NCBI RefSeq assembly: GCF_016808095.1
Contig: NC_068971.1
Span: 26,680,131 to 26,744,130, forward strand
DNA length: 64,000 bases
DNA from: Vigna angularis
Lineage: Eukaryota; Streptophyta; Magnoliopsida; Fabales; Fabaceae
Direction of reading: 5' to 3'
The notes under the pieces were generated by a model. It was not told where the DNA came from. It made no database searches and was given only the letters and a program-made list of their open reading frames with translations. A program made the position numbers and the translations under genes. Shown here piece after piece: positions 23,076 to 34,656 of this stretch; position 1 is the first letter of the stretch, and the number at the start of each line of letters is the position of its first letter.

Positions 23076-24074
23076 TTATTTTTATGATTGTCAAATATTG
23101 TATTCTTCTATGACCATTTATAGTAATATTTTATTATTGTTAATTGTTTATAATTATCTTGTATGAATTCTATTATGGATGTTTATTGTGATGAATTTAT
23201 TGAATGAGTTTGTTGGCTGAAATTGATCTTGTTGGAAGGTTTGGAGTAAGGGTTCTGTAATAGCTTGTATATGGGTATTAAATAGATATGCAGATACTGT
23301 TTGAGGTTGTTGTGAGAGGAAGTAAAATATTAAAATTAGGCATTTTAGATTTAGAGCATAAGAAAACAAGGTAGATAAATTAAATAAATAAATTGTTAAT
23401 TATTGAGGGCCTCCCTTTGTTGGTAGGATAGAGGAACCTTAAAAACCTGAGTTGGCACATCCCTGATCATAGAGCAGCCCTGGCCTGGTCCAGTCAGTTG
23501 TGACTAGTCATATGTGCTGGCGTCGAAGGTGAGTTTGATGCGTTCAGACATCTGGGTCCTCTCCGGTGACCAATTGGGGTAAAGAAAGATCTCTAATAGG
23601 ATGAAAATAAAATAAAATAAGTCAATTGTAGATGCATGAAGTTATCATGGTAAAAACTTCATATATATTTTATTTATCGTTACATTGAGCTCAGACTTTA
23701 ATACGTAGTTGCTAAGATATGTTGAAATGTTTTGGCTGATCTATGAATCTTTGATTGGTGAAAATATGTTGAGTTATACTCGTTATGGTCTAAATGAGTT
23801 TATAATATGAAGTATGATATCTGGCAATATGTTTAATTTATTGACACCAAAATAGGTTATTGTCAAATTATGATTAGAGAATGAACGTGATTGAGTTATG
23901 TGGAGAAGAGGTTATGAATTGTTGATTTGATGAAATGTTGGAGTGGATAAGAGGGTATGAAATGTTGATTTGATAAAATGTTGGAGTGGATATAAGAAAT
24001 TATTGCTTATGAAATGATGTTTCCTACGGGAAGTAGTATGTTCGGTTATACCATGAGAACTTGATATGAGCAAA

Positions 24075-24270
24075 GTAACACCTGAGGTTTATGAAAGCAG
24101 GCAGCAAGTGGTCTGACCATAACGCTTTGACATAAATATGTGGTTCATAAGTTTTATAGAAGCAGGCAGAGAGAGGTCTGACCATAAGGCTTCAGAGAGT
24201 AAGACATAGTATACAGGTGAGGCTTAAGGAAGCAGGCAGAGAGCGGTCTGACCATAAGGCTTCGTGAGTA
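24075..24270. repeat. Three tandem copies of a unit of about 70 bp inside the solo LTR
   Basis: Copies share GAAGCAGGCAG followed by GGTCTGACCATAA(G/C)GCTT. The spacing is about 70 bp. Confidence 0.85.
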
Positions 24271-25473
24271 AGCATGGTAAAATTGTAAGGTTTATGAAAT
24301 TGAGGAAGATGATTTTGATAATGATGAATTAATGACATCGGGGTAATGATATTTTAGTAATTGTAGAAATACATGATTGAACTATTCTTATTACAAGTTT
24401 AATGATTGATATGATATGGTTGGCTTACCCTTATTTGTTTGTGCTATGATCATATAACTCATGTTATATGTGATTAGATAATGTTGCAGATACGGTTGAA
24501 AAAGCTTAGAGATGAGAGAGATGCGGGGAAAAACTTTCAGGGATTTTTGTAAAAAGAATAAATTTTTATTGGGAAGATTATGTTGTGTAAAACTTATAAG
24601 TTGAAATTTCAATGGTGAAGACTATATTGTTTAAAGTTTGTAAGTTTGGTATTGTACTTTGGAGTAATTGAAATAAAGTTTGATTGTTTATATGAGATAT
24701 CAAATTAATTTAGTCTCTACTATCAGTAATACCCTTTAAAATATTTGGGTGTTACAGCGGGCAGCGGCAATGAAAGATGGGGAAGCACGGGAGGTGCGTC
24801 GGGCGGTTGGATTGGGGTTGGGCATGGATGTAGATGTTGAAGAGGTGGGTGTGGGAGGGTGAGAAGAAGGTTTCCCAGAGAGGGGAGAAGGTGAGGTTGG
24901 AGTTGGTGAGGAAGAGGAAGGCGATTTTGGGGGTGGAGGAGAGGTGGGAGGTGCTGTGTGGTGCGGCGACGCGGCAGAAGAGGGTGAGGGCGTCAGCGTC
25001 GGGTGGTGAGAAGAGGAGGTGAGGGGAGAGGAGGTGAGGGGGTGGATGAATTCTCTTCAACCATTTTTATTTTTTCTTTTTCTCTATATTATGATATTGT
25101 GGAGTTGATTGATTGTGGAAGCATAAATATAGGGAGTTCGTTTATGGTTGGATTTAGATTGGTTAAGATATTTATGAGCTTTAAAATCTCTTCATTTACA
25201 AGGACTTTTTTTATTAAATATAACTTATTTTAAACTTAAAATAAAATAATTCCACGTAACGAGACTTCATTATGCCACGTGCTTATTAATTGCTAGCTCA
25301 ACATGCCACCGGACAAAAAATTTAACGTCATCCACAACAATTAACTACAAGGTCATAATTGACTCAATTTTACATAAAAAAATGACCTAATTGAGCTCTT
25401 TGAAAATACGAGGACCTAATTGACACGAATTTGCACAAATAAGGATCTCCGAAATGATTAAACCTTAATAAAA

Positions 25474-26534
25474 TAACCTGTGAATAATTTATTAATAAAA
25501 GACTAAATTATAAATAGATTTTATCATAAACTTCATTTTAAAAAACTCAATTATGGTATTAAGAATTGTAATGTGAATTAGTTCAGACACAATTATCAAT
25601 GTAGCATGGACCATATGATAATTAAGCATTGTTAGAGGTTGTTATAGAACTTTTTGCTTATTATATTTTGGTATCAGAGAAATTCAAACCTTAACTAAAT
25701 TGTCAGAATAGGGGGTTATATTTTTTGTTATGTTGGTTATATATTTGTCTTTACGATTATTGTGTAAGAATTCTGGACAACTCAACCTTAGGATTGGCTG
25801 AGTTGTAAGTGTGTTGTGTTTTTATAGTATGTATAATTGTGTAAATCCAATTTGGCTTATTTTGATTTGTTAAAACAACAATATTAAGAGAGAAATAATT
25901 TGGAGTTAGCGATGAGAGTGCACACTCATAACTAAATCTAAGATTATTTTCTTTTTTATTCTAAACATTTAAACTAATGAGTAAGTTGATGATCGTTACA
26001 TAATTTATAGTGTGCAACATGTTTTGGATTGTTGTTTCCATAATTATGAGTAATTGATTTTAAATAGATGATTGATTCTAGTGAAAGATATTTCCTTACA
26101 GTGAGTGTTCTATTTGTGGATTTTGAAATTGTCTTTGGAGTAGAACTTTGAAAGGTCCATATATTATTTTCTGGGTGTATTGAATTTAGTCAATTGCATT
26201 TGATAGTTGTTGAGATAGAAGAAGTGGTATGTTTCACGTGTAGAAATTTACTCATGTTTTCAAAGAAAATGTTAAGGTTACATCCAAGATAGAAGTAGAG
26301 TTCCCTTGGTTTTGGTGTTTGAAATGAGGCTAAGATTAGTGACAACTTGTAGAGTAACTCTACATAAAAAGTAAAACTTAGGAGAAAATGGAAATTTAAC
26401 GAAATGAACAATTTATGTTAGGTGTGTTAAATTGAGAACCAAAGACGAAGTTGGATAAGAAGACATATAAGAAACCTAGTTTGTGTTTAGATTGTTGAGA
26501 GTTAAGTAAGATTGTTAAGGAATGATATTTCATT
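25474..26534. other. Intergenic DNA, nothing recognised
   Basis: AT-rich. No gene or transposon end could be supported. Confidence 0.45.
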
Positions 26535-27778
26535 GGGTCAAATAGATTTCTTACTTTTTTTTCGTCTTAATTGGGGTCTAATTGTTGTAAAATTCTCTAA
26601 TTAGATCTTTGCTGTTAAATTGGGCTAACATGTTGATGTAGCATGTTGATGTTAATTTTTTAAATGACGTGACAAATTATTAGATATTTATAGTTGAGTC
26701 TAAGGTGAGCTTTTTTACTTTTAAAATTAAAAAAATTGAAAAAAGTTAATTGAACTTAATTATTTATGAAAATTAGAGATTTCCTCAACCACCATCCTTC
26801 TCCCTCAACCCTTTTGTACCACCATTTCCACCTTGCATCAGTTACCGTTAACATCGTTCAACCACCATCTTCATCACCCTCACAATTAGAACTGCAAAAA
26901 CTCAGAAAACTAGGAAGTCACCGTCAAACTCGTCTTTGCCCACCAGAATCACGAAACCCAATTTGTGCCACAATGGAGATCACCACAACAACCCAAATTG
27001 AAACCACAAATCCACCATCCACCTTCACCCGAACCACTGAAACGCAGCAATCCAAGTCGCGAAGGTCAAACCCAACCGCTGAAAACCCGATTCCTGCATC
27101 CTTGTTCAATCTTCGAACAAGGCTGCCATGAAATCGCACCTCCTCCATGACAATTTGCAAAATAACCCTAAATCGTGATTCGTGACAACCATCTTCCCAT
27201 CACGACAAAACTCCGAAATCGCATAGTCATGGAACCCTAAGACATGATTCACGACAACCATCTTTTCCAGGCAACCCTCACGTCTTCTTCTGGAGACAGA
27301 AGCCACACAAAACACATAATCCCCTTTAATTTGCGCATCAGACCTGCAACCACCAAGAGTTACCTGTAGGAAAATCATATTCGAACCACCAAGTGAAACC
27401 TAGAAACTCAAATAGTATCTCTACTAAGATGCAAAAACCCCAATCACCATATTTGTACACAAAGCTCAAATCCTAATTCGAAGAAACACTCAGCTTTCCC
27501 CAATTCCTTTTCACAATTCCTAATTTGAAGAAAGGGGTTGGATTTAATTAAATTTTCCCAATTTCTATAATTTAAAATTATTAATTTCCACGTCACAATC
27601 ACCTTATTAACATATTACCAAGGCCACGTCATTTAAAAAAATACCATTAGCATTTCACATATGCGCTAATCTAACGACGTTACTCCAATTTAACGGTAAG
27701 ACTTTAAATGTACCAATTTTGCAAAAATTAGGACGCAAATGAGACGAAAAAAAAGAAAGGGACATATTTGAGATTCCC
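26535..27778. mobile_element. Foldback, probably Mutator-like, element with GC-rich interior
   Basis: The left end region (TCTTACTTTTTTTTCGTCTTA then TGTAAAATT and TTAAATTGGGCTAAC) and the reverse complement of the right end region (CTTTCTTTTTTTTCGTCTCA then TGCAAAATT and TTAAATTGGAGTAAC) are diverged inverted repeats of roughly 200 bp. 'AAATGACGTG' lies at the inner edge of each. The interior (about 26766-27400) is CA-rich with coding-like composition and recurrent phrases such as ACGACAACCATCTT. No protein family was recognised. The arrangement resembles a Pack-MULE. Target duplications were not resolved. Confidence 0.6.
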
Positions 27779-27839
27779 AGCCAAAAAAAGAACCTGGCGA
27801 ATGATTAAACATCTTACAAATGCTCTGTAAAATTTCTTC

Positions 27840-28323
27840 TTGCCCAATGAAAATATATCACGGATTTCCTAGAACTAAAGTTCCAAGTGGTGCTCAACTT
27901 TACAACACTTGCATCTAGCGACAATTCAGGCACTCAACGAGACAAATCCTAAATTAGAGTTCATTGTAATACATAGTTGGATCATGAGTAATGACACTTC
28001 ATATATTATTATTGGAAGAGTATATACATGTATTCCTAGAAAAAATACCTAGATTACAAGTTCTTTGGTGCTAGGAGTTGGACACATGTCATAAGCCCAT
28101 ATATAATGACTTTGGCTGAGTTAGTGGAACTGAAAAGCAAATATAAGAGTTATTACAAAGTAAGTTCATCAAACTAAGTATGTCACCGTGGGGAGCACCA
28201 GTGTTGCTTATAAAGAAAAATGATGACAATTTTAAATTGTGTGTGGATTACAGACAGTTGAACAAACTAAACATTAAGAAAAAATATCCTCTACCAAAGA
28301 TACATGATTTCATGGACCAGTTG
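27840..28323 (+). pseudogene. Fragment of a Ty3/gypsy pol gene (reverse transcriptase N-terminal part)
   Basis: From 28180 the plus strand encodes [18 protein letters not shown] followed by [20 protein letters not shown] and MDQL. These are the opening motifs of Ty3/gypsy reverse transcriptase. A short upstream trace (AELVELKSK near 28107) fits the stretch that normally precedes them. It stops abruptly at 28323, where the CRM-like element begins. The remainder of this pol gene was not found on the other side, so the host element is a truncated relic. Confidence 0.85.
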
Positions 28324-29726
28324 TGATGACTTGGGTCCCAAGACCAGTCATGGACCCATCACTAGAAGCATGGTTAGGAAGCTACAACAGGACTTGGAAG
28401 AACTGAGTCCAGAAGGACAAGCCTTATTCAACCGCTTTGAGTGGAAGCCAGGAGACCAAACAAAGGATCCAACACAGCCCATTCCAGCTCATGGAGAAGG
28501 ATAATCAAAAGAAGAACCACGAAAGAAGACCAAACAAAGGATCCAACACAGCGCATTCCAGACCATTCAAACTTCTTTCTGATATAAGTTGCAGAATTTT
28601 TAATTCAATGCTTGCTATGATTAATGCATCAAATTCAGTGTTAGATTGGTAGAAAAAGCTTGGTTCAATTGAGTTATAAGAAATGCACAATGCAAATTTA
28701 ATAATAGCACTTATTTGAAAAAGCTGTGTGAACCAGTGCCAAGCAAAGTTTTCAAGTCTGATGCATTATTCACAACATTTCTCTTAGGCATTTCATCAAA
28801 CAGTTTTGCCTATTTTGAAATTGAGCTCGATTTAGCTGTATATGAAACTTGTATTCGTTTCTTTGCTTTTTAAATCCACTCTAGAACCTTTCCTAAGATC
28901 ATTTTGAGTGCCACCCTTCTTTGCAAATCGTTTATTTGCTTGATTTAAATTGTTTGAAATTCTTGCACCTAAACTGTTTGATAAAAGTCCAGTGGTGCAT
29001 TCTGGTTTAGCATTTTCTGGCAGCAGCAGGATTGACTTTCTTATGATTTAATCACTTGATGGTGGTTTGTATGAGCTCTATGTTGGGTGCAAAATTACCT
29101 CAAAACGTACTACAACACTGGTAGCATCTTAGGGAGTAGATTGGAGCAAGGAAAGATCAACATTGGAGCTGATTTTTGGTGTAGCAGATTCATTCTCTAT
29201 TGGGGTCTGCATAATGTTTTGGTTGCTGCAACAGCAGTAGCTCATCACTACAGCAACTGTGAGAATTGTTGTGAACTACTATAGTTCAATCCTTTGAGAG
29301 AAACCAGAGCTGCAAGCATCATTTACTATCTATTTCTTGTTGTTCAAATTCCTTTGAGTTGCAAAATACTTGTAATTGGCCATTAAGCAAGTCACTTGGA
29401 AGAATTCACAAGTGTTCTTCCATCACTTGCAAACTTTACTCTTTAATTCTTCATTAAAATTGGTAGACAACGAGTGTGTCTTGGATCCAAAGTTCCAAGC
29501 CTCCCTTAGGAGCTCTCACCATAGGAGTAGTCTTTCTTTTGCCTAGTTGTTTCACGTTTTAGGGTGATTTAGGCTAGAAGAGATTAAACTCTAAGCCTTA
29601 TCACATTAGAGTCCGAATTTTAGAGTTTAAAGTGTTTTCTTTGCTTAAGTAACTCCCACTCTTGTGATCTTAGAAGTAATTTTGAGTTAAAATAACTAAG
29701 TAACCTAGAACACTTTTGGCAAGGCA
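28324..29726 (+). repeat. 5' LTR of the CRM-like element
   Basis: It starts TGATGACTTGGGTCCCAAGA directly after the disrupted reverse transcriptase fragment. The same sequence follows the purine tract at 47371, which sets the left border. The right border is placed just before the primer-binding site and may be off by a few bases. A local direct repeat of about 75 bp containing ACCAAACAAAGGATCCAACA lies at 28455-28570. Confidence 0.75.
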
Positions 29727-29731
29727 AGACT

Positions 29732-29743
29732 TGGTATTTAAGC
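29732..29743 (+). promoter_or_regulatory. Primer-binding site of the CRM-like element
   Basis: TGGTATTTAAGC differs at two positions from TGGTATCAGAGC, the standard site complementary to the initiator methionine tRNA. It lies a few bases after the LTR and 90 bases before the gag start. Confidence 0.6.
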
Positions 29744-29833
29744 AACCATAGTGGTTCACCTCTCTTACCTGGGAATTGTTCTTTGGTGAAAACTAAGATT
29801 CTTTTAACACAAGAAAACTTTTACAATCACAAG

Positions 29834-30980
29834 ATGTCTAGACATCATTCTCCAAGAATTAGTGACTCTGAGGAACAAACTACTCTCAATGACATTGCCA
29901 AACAACTCAGAGAGCTAACTCAGTGGAGAATTGATACTGATAGAAAAATTGAACATGCTCAACAAGATAGAGAAAGACAAATTACCATCCTTCAAGATGA
30001 GTTGAGAGTCATGAGAGATGTGCAAAGTCGAGCTAGAGGAAGTAGGAGTGGGGAGTCCAACCATGAGAGAGAAGGTTTTCGGGTTGGAGACTACTATGAA
30101 GAACATTCTTCTTCAAGAAGGCATAGGCGAGAACCTCACGAACCCCCTCCTCTTAGGGAAGTCAACATTAATTTGCCTCATTTTTATGGAAAAGATGATG
30201 CAGAAGCCTTTCTAGATTGGGAAATGAAGGTGGAGCAACTTTTTGCTTGCCACCAAATTAGTGAAGAAAGAAAAGTTCCTTTGGCTACCCTCAGCTTTCA
30301 AGGGTATGCCATGTATTAGTGGACTACCATAGTTGAGGAGAGACGGCGCCACAATAATCCTCCAATACAATATTGGAATGATCTGATAAATGCCCTTAGG
30401 AGGAGACATATTCCCTCCTATTACCATAGAGAACTCATAGATAAGCTCCAAAGATTACAACAAAAATCTATGTATGTGGAACAATATAGACAAAAGATGG
30501 AGCTATAGATGTTAAGGGCAAAAATTGAAGAAACAGATGAACTCACAATGGCCAGATTTTTGACTGCGCTCAATTTTGAAATTAGAGATCGGGTTGAACT
30601 ACTCCCTTATATAAATTTGGATAGTCTTGTTCAAATGTGTATAAAGGTAGAACAACAAATTTTGAAAAAAGCTTCTACTAAAAGGTTTTAATCCCCCTTT
30701 GAACAGAAAATTATTAAAAGACAAAGAGCCCCTCAAACCTCTAGCCAAGATAGTTGAAAAACCCAAACAATCCTCTTCACACACTCGCACTAGTGAGATC
30801 AAGTGTTTTAAATGTTTGGGTAGGGATCATATCGCTACTCAATGTCCTACCAAAAGAACAATCATTTTAAGAGGTAGTGACATCTATAAAGTGAAAGTGA
30901 ATCCCCCACCAGTGAGAGTGAGAATAAGCAAGGGGAAAAAGAGGAAGTATTTGCTGAAGAGGGTCAACTTCTCATGGTGA
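29834..30980 (+). pseudogene. gag of the CRM-like element (broken)
   Basis: The start is the ATG at 29834 (MSRHHSPRISDSEEQ). The capsid-like region holds INLPHFYGKDDAEAFLDWEM, KLQRLQQ and MARFLTALNFEIRDRVELLP, typical of Ty3/gypsy Gag. In-frame stops occur near 30317 and 30507 and after 30688. A frame shift leads to the zinc knuckle CFKCLGRDHIATQC (30804-30848), a complete CX2CX4HX4C motif. The protein could not be made intact. Confidence 0.88.
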
Positions 30981-31049
30981 GAAGGGTACTCAATAGTTAA
31001 CCAAGCCCATAACACTTATCAAAAAGAAAGAACATCTTTCATACAAGAT

Positions 31050-31374
31050 GTCTAATTCAAACAAAAACTTGTTCTCTCATTATTGATAGTGTATCTTGTT
31101 GCAATTGTTGTACCACAAGGCTGGTTGAAAAACTCAATCTTGTTGTGATACCTCATCCAAAACCTTACAAACTTCATTGGCTAAATGAAGATGGGGATAT
31201 AATAGTCAAGAATCAAGTTAAACTGGCAATTTCTATTGGGAACTTCAAAGATGAAGTTATTTGTGTTATAGTTCCCATGGAAGCTTGTCATGTGCTATTG
31301 GGGAGACCATGGCAATTTGATCATAACATTACCCACCATGTTCTCACCATGATCATAAAATTACCCACCATGGT
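31050..31374 (+). pseudogene. Aspartic protease region of the CRM-like element
   Basis: The active-site region reads IIDSVSCCNC where D(S/G)G is expected, so the catalytic motif is damaged. It is followed by VEKLNL and, further on, CHVLLGRPWQFD, the conserved C-terminal flap and 'LLGRPW' motif of these proteases. The frame then runs into the inserted LTR at 31375. Confidence 0.85.
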
Positions 31375-32689
31375 TGTCAACACCCAATTTTGTCCGGGTT
31401 GAAAAAATGTGTTTTTATTGGCTTTTATTTTATTCTATATTTTATATATTTAGATTTTTTGCTTTTAATTTTTTCTATTTTATTTCTTATTTTCAATTTT
31501 TTTTTAATAATATTAATCAAAATAATTAAAAATTGAAAAATAAAATTAAAATTAAAAATAAAGTAAAAAAAATAATAAATAAAATAAAATTGAAAAAAAG
31601 TAAAAAAAATAGAAAAAGGGAGAAAACGTGAAAAATGGTATAGGAGACGTGTCTCAGCAGGGGAGACCAGGTTGTTACAGGGGAATATTTTTCCAAGATT
31701 TTGGGGGAGGATTTTGTTGGATGAGAGGGAGAAAAAACGTGGAAAAGGGGCACACGAGGAAGATCCATCATTGGGGAATCATCATCCAGATTGGCACAGG
31801 CAGAGAAAACAAAAGGCTAGAGAAGGTCACCGGATACAGAGCGATAGCAGCAGCCATAACTACAGGTAAGTCTCTGTTTCACCTGTGCATCCAGACTCAT
31901 CATGTATGCTTACTGCATAAGCTCCATTCACCCCTATCCCGTCAGCCCATGCACCATTATCAGGATGATCTATCCCACTCATGCTCATATGCACACTGCA
32001 CTCATCGTTTCCAATACCGAATAGACGGAAATCAATCAATATTAAACCAATCAGAAAATAATAAAAATTAGGGGAGGCCGAGAAGGAAAAATGGTGTTGC
32101 GGAGGGCTTTCGGCATTCGAGAAAATCCTCGAATGGGGAAGAAGAAGAGTAGTGTTGGTGGCACCGGTGAGGTTAGTGGCGCGATGGCGTTGAATCCCGG
32201 AGGCCTGGAACTGTTGAGAAGGAATCCGGTGGCCGTGGAGGTGACTGAGGAGGTAGACGAGGGTAGGCATAAGGACATTATCGTGACAGTGGTTGTGTTG
32301 TCGCAGAGGTTTTAGCAATGGTGAAGTTGATGTTGATGGGTGATGATGGCGAATGGATCGGAGATGAAGGCTGAAGAAAACCCTCCCCGAGAATCGCTGA
32401 TTTTCGAAGAAAGAAAATTGGAAACGGTGGCGTCGTGGCTGGCGGTGGTTCTAGTAGCGCGAGTGGTCGCCGGTGAGTCCAAGGCGTGATCTGGTTGAAG
32501 CGACGGTGACCGGCTCTGGCAGAGGCAGCGGTGAGCTTGTGGTGTCGAGAAGGAAACCTTGGGTTTCTGGAGAAGGCGTGAGCTGGGGAGTGGGAATGAG
32601 GATGAACCTCCTGAACCCCTAGAAAATTCTAGGTTAGAAATTGACCATGTGGGCCGGGCCTAGAGATGAGCGTACGTCCGGGAGCCTTG

Positions 32690-33125
32690 GGCCTCTTTTG
32701 GAACGCTCGTTATATAGCGTTCGTTCGCCACTCCCCACAACGAACGCTCGTTACTTAGCGCTCGTTCGCCATTTCCACAGCGAACGCTCGTTACTTAGCG
32801 CTCGTTCGCCACTTCCACAGCGAACGCTCGTTACTTAGCGCTCGTTCGCCATTTCCACAGCGAACGCTCGTTACTTAGCGCTCGTTCGCCACTTCCACAG
32901 CGAACGCTCGTTACTTAGCGCTCGTTCGCCACTTCCACAGCGAGCGCTCGTTACTTAGCGCTCGTTCGCCACTTCCACAACGAGCGCTCGTTACTTAGCG
33001 CTCGTTCGCCACTTCCACAGCGAACGCTCGTTACCTAGCGCTCGTTCGCCACTTCCACAGCGAACGATCATTGCTTAGCGCTCGTTCGCCACTTCCACAG
33101 CGAACGCTCGTATTTTAGCGTCCGT
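32690..33125. repeat. 40-bp tandem array in the 5' LTR
   Basis: About eleven copies of a 40-bp unit containing CGAACGCTCGTTACTTAGCG and CTCGTTCGCCACTTCCACAG. The CGAACG/CGTTCG words make each unit rich in short palindromes and in CpG. Confidence 0.93.
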
Positions 33126-33400
33126 TCACCATCTGCCCAATGGACGCTCGTCATTTAGCTCACATTTTTAAGTGTCCGTCCGTTATGTTCCCCAATGGAC
33201 GTTTCGTCCTCTCCCCCAACGAACGTTCGTTGTTCTGAATCCTTTCCCAGCGTCCGTTCGGCACTTCCATTTCTTTTGTTTGTTCATTTTATTTTCTTTT
33301 ATTTTCTTATTTTGTTTTATCTATTTATTTTAGACATTTACTTATCCTAAAATGTATATTTAATAATACAATATTGATAGTTTAAATAAAAAGAATTTAC

Positions 33401-34080
33401 AAAAATATTTTGAAAAGGTTTAAGCACACGTGCGACCGCTCGCGTAGGCCTTGTGCTGAAAATCTTTTCCTTTTCTTTTACAAAAAGTTAAAAATCAAAT
33501 AAAAATATTTTGAAAAGGTTTAAGCACACGTGCGACCGCTCGCGTAGGCCTTGTGCTGAAAATCTTTTCCTTTTCTTTTACAAAAAGTTAAAAATCAAAT
33601 AAAAATATTTTGAAAAGGTTTAAGCACACGTGCGACCACTCGCGTAGGCCTTGTGCTGAAAATCTTTTCCTTTTCTTTTACAAAAGTTAAAAATCAAATA
33701 AAAATATTTTGAAAAGGTTTTAAGCACACGTGCGACCGCTCGCGTAGGCCTTGTGCTAAAAAAAACCTTTTCCTTTTCTTTTACAAAAAGTTAAAAATCA
33801 AATAAAAATATTTTGAAAAGGTTTTAAGCACACGTGCGACCGCTCGCGTAGGCCTTGTGCTGAAAATCTTTTCCTTTTCTTTTACAAAAGTTAAAAATCA
33901 AATAAAAATATTTTGAAAAGGTTTTAAGCACACGTGCGACCGCTCGCGTAGGCCTTGTGCTGAAAATCTTTTCCTTTTCTTTTACAAAAGTTAAAAATCA
34001 AATAAAAATATTTGAAAAGGTTTAAGCACACGTGCGACCGCTCGCGTAGGCCTTGTGCTAGAAAACCTTTTCCTTCTTTA
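33401..34080. repeat. 100-bp tandem array in the 5' LTR
   Basis: Seven copies with a period of 98-104 bp, each containing TAAGCACACGTGCGACCGCT, CGCGTAGGCCTTGTGCT and a T/A-rich spacer. CACACGTGCG includes a G-box core (CACGTG) in every copy. Confidence 0.93.
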
Positions 34081-34656
34081 ATAAAAATACTAAAATATTC
34101 CCAGCTACAAGTAATCTTTCAGCCAGAACTACGTGATCCTTGATTCTCCATCAAGAGTGGAGATACGTAGGAGCAAGGCTAGTCCTTGTCAGGTTCACTT
34201 CCCAAAAATCCAAAATCATTTCAAAACAAATTTTCATGTTAATTTCCAAACAAACTTCTCAAACAGTTTCTAAAAGAACTACGTAACCCTGATTTCTCAT
34301 TTTGAATGAGAATACGTAGGAGCAAGGTCAATCCTTGTCGGGCCCAAAAAACTAAAAAATATATTTTGTTTATTTAGAATTTTATTTTAGGGACTAGTTA
34401 AACATTTTGAAAACCACATCATATTAGTGCATTTAGTTAAAGGTACTGCCTTCGGGCAGGCGTTGTAGGGTGCTAATACCTTCCCTACATGTAACCGACT
34501 CCCGAACCCAAAATCTGGTTTTCGCGGACTGTGTCTTATTATTTTATGGTTTTTCCGTAGTTTTCCATAATAAACTATGGTGGCGACTCCAAAATCTCTT
34601 TTCGAAACCCGTTTCTTTTTGGATCGTCGTCCCGTCGCGATTCCGGTTGCGGCAGA

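Larger units (their letters stand above)
21979..24756 (+). mobile_element. Solo LTR of a Ty3/gypsy-type retrotransposon
   Basis: The insert starts TGTAAGATCCTTGAAAATAT and ends ATTTGGGTGTTACA, with TG..CA borders, short inverted ends (TGTAA/TTACA) and a 5-bp duplication GCGGG on both sides (21974-21978 and 24757-24761). It has no coding region, primer-binding site or second repeat, so it is a single LTR left by recombination. A promoter-like TATAAATA lies at 22236-22243. The TGTAAGAYCC...GGGTGTTACA ends resemble those of Tekay/Del-type chromoviruses, which is an inference. Confidence 0.85.
21885..25022 (-). pseudogene. Captured fragment of a Core-2/I-branching (DUF266/GT14-like) glycosyltransferase gene
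   Basis: On the minus strand, 25022-24762 encodes PKIAFLFLTNSNLTFSPLW then HLFNIYIHAQP. This is the N-terminal 'PKIAFLFL...PLWE.FF...IYIH' signature of plant DUF266 proteins. The coding sequence resumes across the inserted solo LTR at 21978-21886 with RRLISVALLH and then, after a one-base frame slip, LYFALLSQHWIPL, which is the next conserved block ('YF.LLS...IPL'). The captured piece covers only the first part of the enzyme and ends near 21890, so it is not a working gene. In the family, such proteins are Golgi-type membrane glycosyltransferases. Confidence 0.72.
20623..25464. mobile_element. Mutator-like element (Pack-MULE type) with 9-bp target duplication
   Basis: The left end begins GGTTTAATCATTTCGGAGGT and the right end is its diverged reverse complement, with inverted repeats of roughly 250 bp (about 20623-20890 and 25210-25464). 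The perfect 9-bp duplication TTAATAAAA flanks both ends (20614-20622 and 25465-25473). No transposase was seen. The interior carries a GC-rich captured gene fragment resembling a plant Core-2/I-branching glycosyltransferase on the minus strand, and a solo LTR that landed later inside that fragment. Carrying host gene sequence without a transposase defines a Pack-MULE. Confidence 0.9.
31375..34654 (+). repeat. 5' LTR of the Tat/Ogre-like element
   Basis: 3280 bp with TG..CA ends. It contains an A-rich and T-rich first 250 bp, a GC-richer middle with open frames at 31628-32315 that are identical in the other LTR (so conserved by recent origin, not by selection), and two internal tandem arrays. 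No protein family was recognised in its frames. Confidence 0.93.

Noticed and set aside
24834..25022. Plus-strand open frame across the GC-rich MULE passenger
   Set aside because: The glycosyltransferase motifs are on the minus strand. The plus-strand frame is its shadow.
26766..27131. Plus-strand frame of 121 codons at the start of the foldback passenger
   Set aside because: Codons are dominated by Pro, Ser and Thr, the opposite strand is equally open, and no family was recognised. No gene call is justified.
31628..32318. Open frames identical at 31628-32318 and 42437-43127, suggesting a duplicated gene
   Set aside because: They lie inside the two LTRs of one recent element. Identity follows from the LTR pair, and no protein motif is present.
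32641..32838. Open frame with repeated SERSLLSARSPLPQ-like words
   Set aside because: It is a translation of the 40-bp tandem array.
32690..34080. Regularly spaced repeats that could suggest a CRISPR-like array
   Set aside because: The repeats are contiguous without unique spacers, lie in a plant retrotransposon LTR and are present in both LTRs.
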